Origin: Gp6-AA40 sp036742665
Lineage (GTDB): Bacteria > Acidobacteriota > Vicinamibacteria > Vicinamibacterales > UBA2999
DNA: 11,226 nucleotides
Assembly (NCBI GenBank): GCA_036742665.1
Contig: DAINQP010000197.1
Span: forward strand, 1 to 11,226
Direction of reading: 5' to 3'
The notes beneath the pieces are model-generated. The model saw only the letters and a list, made by a program, of their open reading frames with translations. It did no database searches and was not told the DNA's origin. The position numbers and the translations under genes are program-made. Shown here piece by piece: positions 1 to 6,670 of this stretch (position 1 is the stretch's first letter; each line of letters starts with the position of its first letter).

Positions 1-828
1 GTTCCGACCAGCCCGCTGCCCATGGAGCTCAATCCGCAGGTCGTCTTCGAGCGCCTGTTCGGCAGCGGCTCCACTCCGGAAGTACGTGAGCAGCGCATGA
101 AACAGAGCCGGAGCATTCTCGACTCGCTTGTCAGCGAGCTCGAGGGCCTTCGCAAGCAGCTCGGTGCGGGCGACGTGCGTACGGTGAATCAGTACACCGA
201 CGAAATTCGCGAGATCGAACGGCGGATTCAGCTCGCCGCCAAGCACTCTAACGAAGTGCCCGATCTCGATCTACCGCCCGGCATTCCGGAGCAGTTCGAC
301 GAGCACGTACGCCTGCACTCGAAGATGCTGGCGATTGCCTTCAAGGCGGACATCACTCGTGTCGCGACGATGCTTGGCGCCCGCGATCTGACCAGCCGTG
401 TCTACCCGTTCCCGAAGAGTCCGCTGTTCCCCGAGGGCGGCACCAGCGTGAGCTTCCACGGCGGCTCGCACCACCAGGACGATCCGGTGCAGATTCGCCG
501 CTACGCAGCACTGAACCGCTACCATGTCTCGACGATGACGTATCTGGCGGAAGAGCTGAAGGGAATCAAGGACGGTGACGGGACGCTGCTCGATCGCACG
601 CTGATCATGTACGGCACCAACATGGGGAACTCGAATCAGCATCAGCACTACGACGTGCCCCACATCCTGGTCGGAGGCGCGAACGGCAAGCTCAAAGGCA
701 ACAGGCACCTGAAGTACGACCGGAAGACCCAACCGACCGGTAACCTGTTACTTAGTGTGCTGGACATGTTCGACATCCATCAGGAGAAGCAGGGCGACAG
801 CACGGGTCGCCTGCCGAGGCTTGTCTAG
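1..828 (+). CDS. DUF1552 domain protein, C-terminal part (5' truncated)
   Basis: The frame is open to the first base of the window (V-P-T-S-P-L-P-M-E-L), so the Met at position 22 is internal and only the last 275 residues are present. The sequence resembles the C-terminal half of DUF1552 proteins: a helical stretch (VREQRMKQSRSILDSLVSEL), then LHSKMLAIAFKADITRVATM, SFHGGSHHQDD, and near the end MYGTNMGNSNQHQHYDVPHI followed by VGG. Full family members are usually about 430-460 residues, often with a twin-arginine signal that would lie upstream. DUF1552 proteins are typically secreted, occur beside DUF1588/1592-type cytochrome proteins in Planctomycetota, Verrucomicrobiota and Acidobacteriota, and have no established biochemical role. 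The His/Asn-rich C-terminal motif recalls DUF1501 and alkaline-phosphatase-like proteins, but that link is only suggestive. The stop overlaps the next gene's GTG start, so the two are probably co-translated. Confidence 0.85.
   Translation, partial: VPTSPLPMELNPQVVFERLFGSGSTPEVREQRMKQSRSILDSLVSELEGLRKQLGAGDVRTVNQYTDEIREIERRIQLAAKHSNEVPDLDLPPGIPEQFDEHVRLHSKMLAIAFKADITRVATMLGARDLTSRVYPFPKSPLFPEGGTSVSFHGGSHHQDDPVQIRRYAALNRYHVSTMTYLAEELKGIKDGDGTLLDRTLIMYGTNMGNSNQHQHYDVPHILVGGANGKLKGNRHLKYDRKTQPTGNLLLSVLDMFDIHQEKQGDSTGRLPRLV
816..819 (+). promoter_or_regulatory. Ribosome binding site (GAGG) deciding a GTG start
   Basis: GAGG lies inside the end of the DUF1552 gene, 8 nt before GTG 828. The ATG codons at 837 and 840 would be 17 and 20 nt away and have no other purine-rich site. 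This favours the GTG start, which shares one base with the preceding TAG and implies translational coupling. Confidence 0.5.
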
Positions 829-2831
829 TGAGAACAATGATGAGTCGCGTCGCCGCATGTTTCGCGCTGGTCGCCATCACAACGGCTTTCGTCGCCGGTG
901 CCGGCAAAAGCGATGTCGCTGATGCCGTGCAGCGAGGGGACCGCGCCGCTGTTCAGAAGCTGATCCTTCAGAAGGTAGACGTGAACGCGCCGCAAGTCGA
1001 TGGCGCGACCGCGTTGCACTGGGCTGTCTATCGCCTGGACAGCGAGCTCGCCGACATGCTGATTCGCGCCGGTGCGAATGTGAGGTCGGCGAATCGCGCC
1101 GGCATGACGCCGCTGGCGATGGCCTCACTCTACGGCAACGCCGCGCTCATCGACCGGCTGATCAAAGCCGGGGCTGATGCCAACCAGAAGGGCCCGAACG
1201 GCGAGACGATGCTGATGTTGGCCGCGCGCAACGGCAACCCGCAGGCGGTGCAGGTGCTGCTCGAGGCCGGCGCGGAGGTCAACGCACGCGAAACGATTCG
1301 CGGCACGACCGCGCTGATGTGGGCGATCGAGCAGAAGCATCCTGAGGCGGTGAAAGTGCTGCTCGCCGGCGGTGCCGACCATAGCGCGAAATCAGGCGGC
1401 GCAGGACTGCCGCGCAACTACATGGCCAATCGTGTCAACCTGCGCGCCGTAGAACTCGCACAGGATCGGCGTAAGCGGGCGGCAGCGGCTGGGATCACCT
1501 ACGACGAGCAACTCGCGATCGATCAGAAGTCCGGTCGGGAGGTCGGCGGTCAGCGCGGTCTCGCCCAAGCGCTCGGACCCGACGGCCAGCCACTTGCGCA
1601 GCCAGGTCGTCAGGGTGGGGCTGGCGCCCCTGCGGCAGCAGCTACACCGCCCCCAACACAGACGCCGCCGCCGGCAGCAACGCCTCCGGCGGCCCCGTCA
1701 CCAACTGCTGAACCCGGCGGCCGGCAGCCAGGCCCGCTCGGAAGAGGCCGTGCCGGCGGCGGTGCAGGTACTCCCGCAGCGCAGGCACGCTCCGGCGGCG
1801 CCCCGCAGGCCGCGCAAGATCCTGACGATGACGACAACGAGGTGGTCATCGCGGGTCTGGTTGGCAGCGGCGGCGGCGGCTTGACGCCATTGGTGTTTGC
1901 CGCACGCGAAGGCGATCTGGAATCGGCGAAGCTGCTCCTCGACGCGGGCGCCCCGATCAATCAGGTCACCGAGTACGGTTGGACGCCACTCCTCACAGCG
2001 GTGAACAACCGCAACTATCAACTGGCCAAGTATCTGCTCGAGAAAGGCGCCGATCCGAACATCGCCAACAAAGGTGGATGGACGCCACTCTATCTGGCGA
2101 CTGACAACCGCAACATCGAGGGTGGCGACTATCCAGTGCCCAAAGGGGACATGGATCACCTCGACATCATCACGCTGCTGCTCGAGAAGGGCGCCGATCC
2201 GAACAAGAAGGTCAAGGACAACACGCTCACGCGCACCATCTTCACGATGCAGTGGTTCTTCGAGGATGGCGCCACGCCGTTCATCCGTGCCGCTCAATCG
2301 AGCGACACGGTCCTGATGAAGCTGTTGCTGCAGTACAAGGCTGATCCGCAGGCCGTGACGACGCTCGGCGACAACGCACTCACCGTGAGTGGCGGCATCG
2401 GCTGGGTCGAAGGCGTCACCTACGAGCGCTCTCATAAGGAGAACTTCGAGGCCATGAAAATGCTGCTCGATCTCGGCCTCGATCCGAATCACGCCAACAA
2501 CGAGGGCCGTACGGCGCTGATGGGCGCGGCGATGAAGGGCCGCCCTGAGGTCATCCAACTGCTCGTCGATCGCGGCGCGAAGCTGGACGCGCACGACAAG
2601 GGCAACCGCGATACCGACAAAGTGTCATCGGCTGCAGCCGGAAAGACCTGGCAGGCGGTTGACTACGCTGAAGGTCTGGTGCGCGTGGGAGTGCAATCAG
2701 CGGTTGTACGACCCGAGGCCGCGGCGCTGATTCGGAAGCTGATGGCCGAACGCAATATGCCGGCGCCGCCGATCGATCGCACGATCCTCTCGGTCTGCGT
2801 CGTCGCGATCTGTCAGGGGACCTCTCAGTAG
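828..2831 (+). CDS. Secreted protein with two ankyrin-repeat blocks
   Basis: A 667-residue protein with an N-terminal signal-like segment (positive MRTMMSR, then a hydrophobic stretch to about residue 25), so it probably acts in the periplasm or outside the cell. Ankyrin repeats fill about residues 30-187 (for example TALHWAVYRL, GADANQKGPNGETMLMLAAR). A linker at about 245-335 is rich in Pro, Ala, Gly and Gln and ends in an acidic DPDDDD. A second ankyrin block covers about 352-592 (GWTPLLTAV, KGADPNIANKGGWTPLYLAT, EGRTALMGAA). Some repeats in the second block carry insertions, such as about residues 430-442 and 460-480. Ankyrin repeats bind proteins; no catalytic domain is visible. Coupling to the DUF1552 gene suggests a shared complex or pathway, but the partner is unknown. 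ATG 837 or 840 are alternative starts that keep the signal sequence. Confidence 0.9.
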   Translation: MRTMMSRVAACFALVAITTAFVAGAGKSDVADAVQRGDRAAVQKLILQKVDVNAPQVDGATALHWAVYRLDSELADMLIRAGANVRSANRAGMTPLAMASLYGNAALIDRLIKAGADANQKGPNGETMLMLAARNGNPQAVQVLLEAGAEVNARETIRGTTALMWAIEQKHPEAVKVLLAGGADHSAKSGGAGLPRNYMANRVNLRAVELAQDRRKRAAAAGITYDEQLAIDQKSGREVGGQRGLAQALGPDGQPLAQPGRQGGAGAPAAAATPPPTQTPPPAATPPAAPSPTAEPGGRQPGPLGRGRAGGGAGTPAAQARSGGAPQAAQDPDDDDNEVVIAGLVGSGGGGLTPLVFAAREGDLESAKLLLDAGAPINQVTEYGWTPLLTAVNNRNYQLAKYLLEKGADPNIANKGGWTPLYLATDNRNIEGGDYPVPKGDMDHLDIITLLLEKGADPNKKVKDNTLTRTIFTMQWFFEDGATPFIRAAQSSDTVLMKLLLQYKADPQAVTTLGDNALTVSGGIGWVEGVTYERSHKENFEAMKMLLDLGLDPNHANNEGRTALMGAAMKGRPEVIQLLVDRGAKLDAHDKGNRDTDKVSSAAAGKTWQAVDYAEGLVRVGVQSAVVRPEAAALIRKLMAERNMPAPPIDRTILSVCVVAICQGTSQ

Positions 2832-2834
2832 CCA

Positions 2835-2892
2835 GTAGGGCGCGTCCTTTCGGACGCGCCTTCCGCCGGCCGGTCCAGAAGGACCGCCCTAC
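2835..2892. repeat. REPIN-like pair of inverted GTAG-footed palindromes
   Basis: On the plus strand GTAG (2835-2838) is followed directly by a perfect 9-bp stem, GGCGCGTCC (2839-2847) and GGACGCGCC (2852-2860), with loop TTTC. On the minus strand GTAG (2892-2889) is followed by GGCGGTCC, loop TTCT and GGACCGGCC (down to 2868), a stem with one bulged base. The outer arms AGTAGGG (2834-2840) and CCCTACT (2887-2893) are also complementary. A GTAG foot plus a hairpin, in inverted pairs, is the organisation of bacterial REP elements and REPINs mobilised by RAYT transposases. The pair fills the gap between two convergent stop codons and may also act as a bidirectional terminator, although there is no long U-tract. 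Confidence 0.75.
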
Positions 2893-3366
2893 TCAATCCC
2901 CGAAATTCTTCGACAAGTAGGCGTGGATGACAGGGAAGTCCTGCTCCGAGAGCGGGGCTCCCTCGTTGAGCATCGAGACGAGTGTCTCTTCCCATTCTTC
3001 GGTCGATCGCCGGCCCAGCCTGATCCGCCCGAGGTCATGGCACATCGTGCAGATGTTCAGCAGGATCTGCTTGCCGGGACCCTCAGGTACGGGACCGTGA
3101 TGCTGGGAGAGATACTGAACCAGGACGGGCACGTCATCCTTCGACACCTTGGCGCCCATGTCAATCATGGTCCCGACGGTCTTGCCCCACGCCTCGGGAG
3201 TCATCGCCTGCGTCTGAATGACGCGCACTGAGTGGCACGCATCCACGCAGTTCGCGTTCATGATGCGCTCGCCAGGCTCCGATTCCTGCGCGCGGCCGGT
3301 CGCGGCGAATACGAACGCGCACGTCGCAAGCGCGGAAGAAACCCACAACACGGCTCGCCCGGTCAT
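2893..3366 (-). CDS. Secreted diheme c-type cytochrome, one CX3CH and one CXXCH site
   Basis: A 157-residue periplasmic cytochrome. Residues 1-26 form a signal peptide (TGRAVLWVSSALATCAFVF, then ATGRAQ). Two related halves follow. The first has CVDACH (residues 40-45, three residues between the cysteines) and then MTPEAWGKTVGTMIDMGAKV. The second has the canonical CTMCH (106-110) and then RRSTEEWEETLVSMLNEGAP. Both halves end in a YL motif (VLVQYLSQ, IHAYLSKN), so the protein looks like an internal duplication. The W-x3-V-x2-M pattern after the heme site resembles the heme domains of quinohemoprotein amine dehydrogenase alpha subunits and small acidobacterial cytochromes. Likely role: periplasmic electron carrier, partner unknown. 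The start codon is 6 bp from a divergent start and has no clear Shine-Dalgarno sequence, so translation may be leaderless. Confidence 0.85.
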   Translation of the reverse strand: MTGRAVLWVSSALATCAFVFAATGRAQESEPGERIMNANCVDACHSVRVIQTQAMTPEAWGKTVGTMIDMGAKVSKDDVPVLVQYLSQHHGPVPEGPGKQILLNICTMCHDLGRIRLGRRSTEEWEETLVSMLNEGAPLSEQDFPVIHAYLSKNFGD

Positions 3367-3368
3367 AG

Positions 3369-3380
3369 GCTAATGTTAGC
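3369..3380. promoter_or_regulatory. Short palindrome between divergent cytochrome genes
   Basis: GCTAA-TG-TTAGC is a perfect inverted repeat with 5-bp arms. It covers the ATG (3373-3375) of the monoheme cytochrome gene and begins 3 bp from the start of the diheme gene. An operator for both genes is possible, but arms this short occur often by chance. Confidence 0.2.
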
Positions 3381-4674
3381 AGCTGCATTGACCCGCACTA
3401 CTGTCGCGCGCCTTGTGATCGCCTGCGCTGCCTGGAGCGCGGCTGTTGTCTCGTCGGCCCAGTTCGACGACGCTCCGTTCGACCTCGACCATCCGGCCAT
3501 TGCGTACAGCACGCGCCAGACGACCAGTGTGGTGGATGCGCTGAACGCGCGCGTGCAGGCCGGCCAGGTCAATCTGCCCTACGATGACACGACCGGCTAC
3601 CTGAAGCCGCTGCTCGACGGGTTGAACGTCAGCGTCGATTCTCAGATTGTCGTGTTCTCGAAGACCAGCCTGCAGTCCAGGATCATTCAGCCGCGCAACC
3701 CTCGCGTGATCTACTTCAACGACTCGGTCGTCGTCGCCTGGGTTCGCGACGGCTTCATCGAGATCGCCGCCCACGATCCCGCGCAGGGCGCGGTGTTCTA
3801 CCGCGTCCTCCGCGCGACCGCCGGACCGCCTTCACTGTTTCGCGACAACGGCTGCCTGCAGTGCCACAACTCGTTCGCGACACTGGGCGTGCCCGGCTTC
3901 CTCGCCAAGAGCGTGCCGAGCGCAGCCGACGGCAACGCCCTACCGTGGCTGGGCAATTACCTGACTGATCATCGCAGCCCGATCACCGAGCGATGGGCTG
4001 GCTGGTTCGTGACCGGCACGGCTGGCGCGAGCCGTCATCTGGGTAATGCGCCCATTGCGGACCGCACCATCGATGACGTGAAGATCGAGGACGCCAATCT
4101 GAATCTCGGCGACCTCCGATCGCGATTCGATACGAGCCGCTATCTGTCGCCGCATAGCGATGTGGTCGCTTTGCTGGTGTTCAACCATCAGCTGCGGATG
4201 ATGAATCTGCTCACACGGATCGGCTGGCAGGCGCGCACGCTGGTGCACGACGGCCGGAGTGGCGCTGCGATCGTCACGGCGCTCCGTGACATTGCGATCG
4301 AGGCAGTGGACTACATGCTGTTCGTGGACGAACCGCCGCTCTCGAGCGTGAGCGGGACGTCAGGCTTTGCGGAATCTTTCAGCAAGCGCGGACCTCGTGA
4401 CAACAAAGGGCGCTCGCTCCGCGACCTCGATCTGAAGCAGCGTCTCTTCACGAATCCGTGCAGCTACATGGTCTACTCGGAGGCATTCGAGCAACTGCCG
4501 CCTGCCGCGAAGCGCGCCATCTACGAGCGGCTGTGGGATGTACTGTCTGGTTCCGTGCGGGCGCCGAAGTACGCGCGCCTATCAGCTGCCGATCGCGACC
4601 GCATTACCGAGATCCTGCGCGACACAAAGACGGATCTGCCGGCGTCGTTCAGCCCTCGCCAGTCCCGACCTTGA
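3373..4674 (+). CDS. Secreted monoheme c-type cytochrome, uncharacterised family
   Basis: A 433-residue protein with a Sec signal (TVARLVIACAAWSAAVVSSA, cleavage probably after SAQ near residue 30). The start is ATG 3373; the open frame runs upstream to 3232, but that part is Arg-rich and antisense to the diheme cytochrome. One heme site, CLQCH, is at residues 161-165, followed by NSFATLGVPGFLAKSV. Around it are IYFNDSVVVAWVRDGFIEIA, WLGNYLTDHRSPITERWAGW and FVTGTAGASRHLGNAP, and a late PCSYMVYSEAFEQLP. I recognise this pattern as a conserved uncharacterised cytochrome family of Acidobacteriota and Planctomycetota, from memory and without a search. Much of the protein is not a standard cytochrome fold, so it may be a heme enzyme or sensor rather than a simple carrier. 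Its 3' end overlaps the convergent DUF6691 gene by 26 bp. Confidence 0.8.
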   Translation: MLAAALTRTTVARLVIACAAWSAAVVSSAQFDDAPFDLDHPAIAYSTRQTTSVVDALNARVQAGQVNLPYDDTTGYLKPLLDGLNVSVDSQIVVFSKTSLQSRIIQPRNPRVIYFNDSVVVAWVRDGFIEIAAHDPAQGAVFYRVLRATAGPPSLFRDNGCLQCHNSFATLGVPGFLAKSVPSAADGNALPWLGNYLTDHRSPITERWAGWFVTGTAGASRHLGNAPIADRTIDDVKIEDANLNLGDLRSRFDTSRYLSPHSDVVALLVFNHQLRMMNLLTRIGWQARTLVHDGRSGAAIVTALRDIAIEAVDYMLFVDEPPLSSVSGTSGFAESFSKRGPRDNKGRSLRDLDLKQRLFTNPCSYMVYSEAFEQLPPAAKRAIYERLWDVLSGSVRAPKYARLSAADRDRITEILRDTKTDLPASFSPRQSRP

Positions 4675-5095
4675 GCGCAGGGAGCGCGAACGGCTTCTGG
4701 AGCCGTTGATACATGGTGCCGAAGACGCCAGCGCCCGCCAGTGCACCAGCGAACGCCGCGAGCGCGTAGATCTTCCCTTCGCCGATATTCACCAAAATCG
4801 GGCCTGGGCACATGCCGGCTAGCGACCAACCAATCCCGAACAACACGCCACCGGTGATGTTGCCACGGTGCAACGGCTTCAACTCGATTTCGATCGTTCG
4901 GCCCGCGATTGTCCGCCCGCGTTGTTTGATCAACCAGATCCCCGGCGCGGCCACAAGCACCGCGGCGCCCATGATTCCGTACAGCTGCAGGTTCGTGAAC
5001 AGGAACATGCCCTGGATGAAGTTGTAGTCGGCAGCGCCCGAGCGACTCAGGATGAAGCCGAAGATCGTACCGAGTGCGACGTAGACCGCTGTCAT
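4649..5095 (-). CDS. DUF6691-type half-transporter subunit (YeeE/YedE-like)
   Basis: A 148-residue integral membrane protein with about four hydrophobic segments. The signature GWSLAGMCPGPILVNIGEG (about residues 88-106) matches the conserved GxCPGPxL motif of the small YeeE/YedE-like proteins, whose cysteine is thought to handle thiosulfate or related sulfur compounds. It begins MTAVYVALGTIFGFILSRSG. The ATG at 5095 shares one base with the TGA of the upstream yeeE-like gene (TGATG), so translation is coupled and the two half-size proteins probably assemble together, corresponding to the two halves of a full-length YeeE. The open frame continues upstream to 5692, but that part is Arg-rich and out of frame with the true upstream gene. 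The stop lies 26 bp inside the convergent cytochrome gene. Confidence 0.85.
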   Translation of the reverse strand: MTAVYVALGTIFGFILSRSGAADYNFIQGMFLFTNLQLYGIMGAAVLVAAPGIWLIKQRGRTIAGRTIEIELKPLHRGNITGGVLFGIGWSLAGMCPGPILVNIGEGKIYALAAFAGALAGAGVFGTMYQRLQKPFALPALKVGTGEG

Positions 5096-5613
5096 CACAG
5101 ACCCGTGAGCGGGAAGATCACGCGATAGACGATCTGGGTGGTGACGATGCCCGCGGCCATGAACGTGATGGTCGTGATGAGACTTGGCCGCTCCAGATTC
5201 GCGAGACCGAAGATGCCGTGACCGCTCGTGCATCCGCCAGCGAGCCGCGTGCCGAAGCCGATGAACAGTCCGGCGACGAACATCCACAGCAGCTTGCCGC
5301 CCGGGCCAAGGCCGATCGCCGCATCGAACATGCCGAGCGCCCATGTCGGCTCCCATCCACCGCCGAGCACCGCCGACAGAAATCCGCCGAGCACCAGTCC
5401 GCAGAGCAGCGGCAAACGCCACGGTCGGCCAGATACGACCGCCACTCGTCGGAAATACGGAGCCGGCAGCACGAGGCTGCACACGTCTTCGAACCCAGTG
5501 GAAATACCGAGACGACGGTTGGCAATGAGGAGCAGCGCCAGGGTGACGCCGGCGATCCCCAGGCCTGACAGTGCCCAGTGCAGCGGCGGCAGGTTGTTCA
5601 AGATCAGCGTCAT
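5095..5613 (-). CDS. YeeE/YedE family membrane protein (probable sulfur-compound transporter half)
   Basis: A 172-residue membrane protein with about four to five hydrophobic segments. It carries the family signature GFGTRLAGGCTSGHGIFGLA (about residues 118-137), whose GGCTSGHG cysteine is characteristic of YeeE/YedE proteins. An earlier Cys in GFEDVCSLVLPAP may be a second functional thiol. YeeE proteins import thiosulfate through a chain of cysteines, and half-size YeeE/DUF6691 pairs are common next to sulfur-metabolism genes. The start at 5613 is chosen because its ATGA overlaps the stop of the upstream gene by 4 bp; an in-frame ATG at 5625 is also possible. No other sulfur-oxidation gene is visible, so the substrate (thiosulfate, sulfite or another sulfur species) is inferred. 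Confidence 0.88.
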   Translation of the reverse strand: MTLILNNLPPLHWALSGLGIAGVTLALLLIANRRLGISTGFEDVCSLVLPAPYFRRVAVVSGRPWRLPLLCGLVLGGFLSAVLGGGWEPTWALGMFDAAIGLGPGGKLLWMFVAGLFIGFGTRLAGGCTSGHGIFGLANLERPSLITTITFMAAGIVTTQIVYRVIFPLTGL

Positions 5614-6125
5614 TGGATTTCGCATTCGCCATAGTTCTGCGAGACCGACGGCTCCGAGATGTAGCGGCCCACCTGCATCTGCAGATAGCCATGCCGCGAG
5701 TGGACGGCCTTCAGCTTCTTGGGCGACGCCTCCTGGGCAAACACCGTCGTCACGTTGAGCTGACCAACCGAGCTCTCGACGAAATACATGCTCCAGCCGG
5801 AAAGCACGGCCGTGACATAGGAGCGCCCGGCCGTGCCGAGGAACTCCGCCGTCCCATCCTGCACGTCGATCTCAGAGATCGTGAACAGCATCTCCTGCAT
5901 CTTGGTCTGAGCCTGCACTTCGCCGTTCTTCCACGTAGCCGTGGTGGCGGCCGGAAACCGGCACTTGAGTGCCTTCACGGTGGGCAGGACGTTCGGCGGC
6001 TCGGCGGTCTGCTGTTGTGCGCGCAGCGGCGCCACCAACACTGAGACCATCGCCGCGGCCACAATCAGCCGCCGGCCGGTAATTCGCCTCCGCAACGCTT
6101 CGGCGAGACAAGAGGAGATGTCCAT
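5610..6125 (-). CDS. Secreted protein of unknown function, first gene of the YeeE operon
   Basis: 171 residues with a long positive N-terminus and a hydrophobic segment (RRLIVAAAMVSVLVAPLRAQ) that looks like a signal peptide cleaved near residue 38. The mature part is about 130 residues, predicted mostly beta strand, with VLPTVKALKCRFPAATTATW, DGTAEFLGTAGRSYVTAVLS and LNVTTVFAQE. It has two cysteines (about residue 56, and near the end in NYGECEIQ) but no heme, FeS or lipobox motif. I do not recognise the family. ATG 6125 is preferred over GTG 6131 because AAGG lies 5-6 nt before it. It overlaps the yeeE-like gene by 4 bp (ATGA), so it could be a periplasmic accessory or binding protein for the transporter; this is guilt by association only. 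Confidence 0.75.
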   Translation of the reverse strand: MDISSCLAEALRRRITGRRLIVAAAMVSVLVAPLRAQQQTAEPPNVLPTVKALKCRFPAATTATWKNGEVQAQTKMQEMLFTISEIDVQDGTAEFLGTAGRSYVTAVLSGWSMYFVESSVGQLNVTTVFAQEASPKKLKAVHSRHGYLQMQVGRYISEPSVSQNYGECEIQ

Positions 6126-6129
6126 AGTC

Positions 6130-6148
6130 ACCTTATATAATCCAAGGT
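6130..6148. promoter_or_regulatory. Symmetric divergent control region with a TTATATAA core
   Basis: The 26-bp gap between divergent start codons holds the inverted pair ACCTT (6130-6134) and AAGGT (6144-6148) around the palindrome TTATATAA (6133-6140). On the plus strand TATAAT (6136-6141) is a perfect -10 hexamer; on the minus strand TATAAG (6137-6132) is a near match. AAGG on each strand sits at Shine-Dalgarno distance from its start codon. If the -10 elements are real, both transcripts would be nearly leaderless and lack those AAGG sites, so the two readings conflict. No convincing -35 is seen. Confidence 0.4.
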
Positions 6149-6151
6149 CCG

Positions 6152-6670
6152 ATGAAGAGGCTGGTCGTTTTTCTCGCGTTCGTTGCCGGCAGCGTCACGC
6201 TGCTCGATGCCGGGGGCCAATCGCTCGAGTCACGGCTGAAGCAGCTGTTTCCGGCCGCCACGTCATTCTCGCCCAAGGAAGGCGATCCGCCGCACTTTAC
6301 TGCCTATAGCGGCGGGTCCACCTCGAAAACGGTCATCGGATACGCAGCATGGACGACCGAGATCCTGCCACTGGAACGAGGCTACGGCGGCCCCATTGCG
6401 ATGCTGATCGGACTGGACACTACGGGCAAGCTGACCGGTGTCATCATCGGTGAGCATCACGAGCCGTATGGCGATTTCTCGATCGATCCGCCGAAGTTCG
6501 CGGCGATGTTCCGCAACAAGGACGTCCGCGACCCGTTCAAACTCGGCGAAGACATCGACGCCGTGTCACGCGCAACGATCACGATGTCGAGCGCAGTACG
6601 GGCAATCCGCAACAGTTCCCGGCGCATGGCGCGCCAGTTCCTCACGGCTCCGCCGCCACAATCGAAATGA
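6152..6670 (+). CDS. Secreted FMN-binding domain protein (NosR/RnfG-like flavoprotein)
   Basis: A 172-residue protein with a signal peptide (residues 1-20, MKRLVVFLAFVAGSVTLLDA) and one FMN-binding domain. Visible hallmarks are ERGYGGPIAMLIGLDTTGKL (75-94), VIIGEHHEPYG and the flavin-attachment region DAVSRATITMSSAVRAI (136-152). In the family (NqrC, RnfG, NosR) FMN is linked through a phosphoester to the last Thr or Ser of an SGATxT-type motif; the equivalent here is Thr144 in S-R-A-T-I-T, with Arg replacing the usual Gly. The domain therefore sits outside the cytoplasmic membrane as a one- or two-electron relay. It overlaps the next gene by 4 bp (ATGA); together they correspond to the FMN and membrane/FeS parts of NosR. 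The required flavin transferase, ApbE, is encoded at 9141-10178. The start ATG has AAGG 4 nt upstream. Confidence 0.9.
   Translation: MKRLVVFLAFVAGSVTLLDAGGQSLESRLKQLFPAATSFSPKEGDPPHFTAYSGGSTSKTVIGYAAWTTEILPLERGYGGPIAMLIGLDTTGKLTGVIIGEHHEPYGDFSIDPPKFAAMFRNKDVRDPFKLGEDIDAVSRATITMSSAVRAIRNSSRRMARQFLTAPPPQSK

Noticed and set aside
1698..2594. 298-residue minus-strand open frame within the ankyrin gene
   Set aside because: Composition (Arg-, His- and Leu-rich, no domain) is that of an antisense shadow; the plus frame has clear ankyrin repeats throughout.
3232..3372. N-terminal extension of the monoheme cytochrome to 3232
   Set aside because: The extension is Arg-rich, antisense to the diheme cytochrome, and would bury the signal peptide that starts at 3373.
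4649..5692. 347-residue single frame that would make the DUF6691 protein a long fusion
   Set aside because: Residues before MTAVYVAL are Arg-rich and out of frame with the real YeeE-like gene at 5095-5613, which carries the GGCTSGHG signature.
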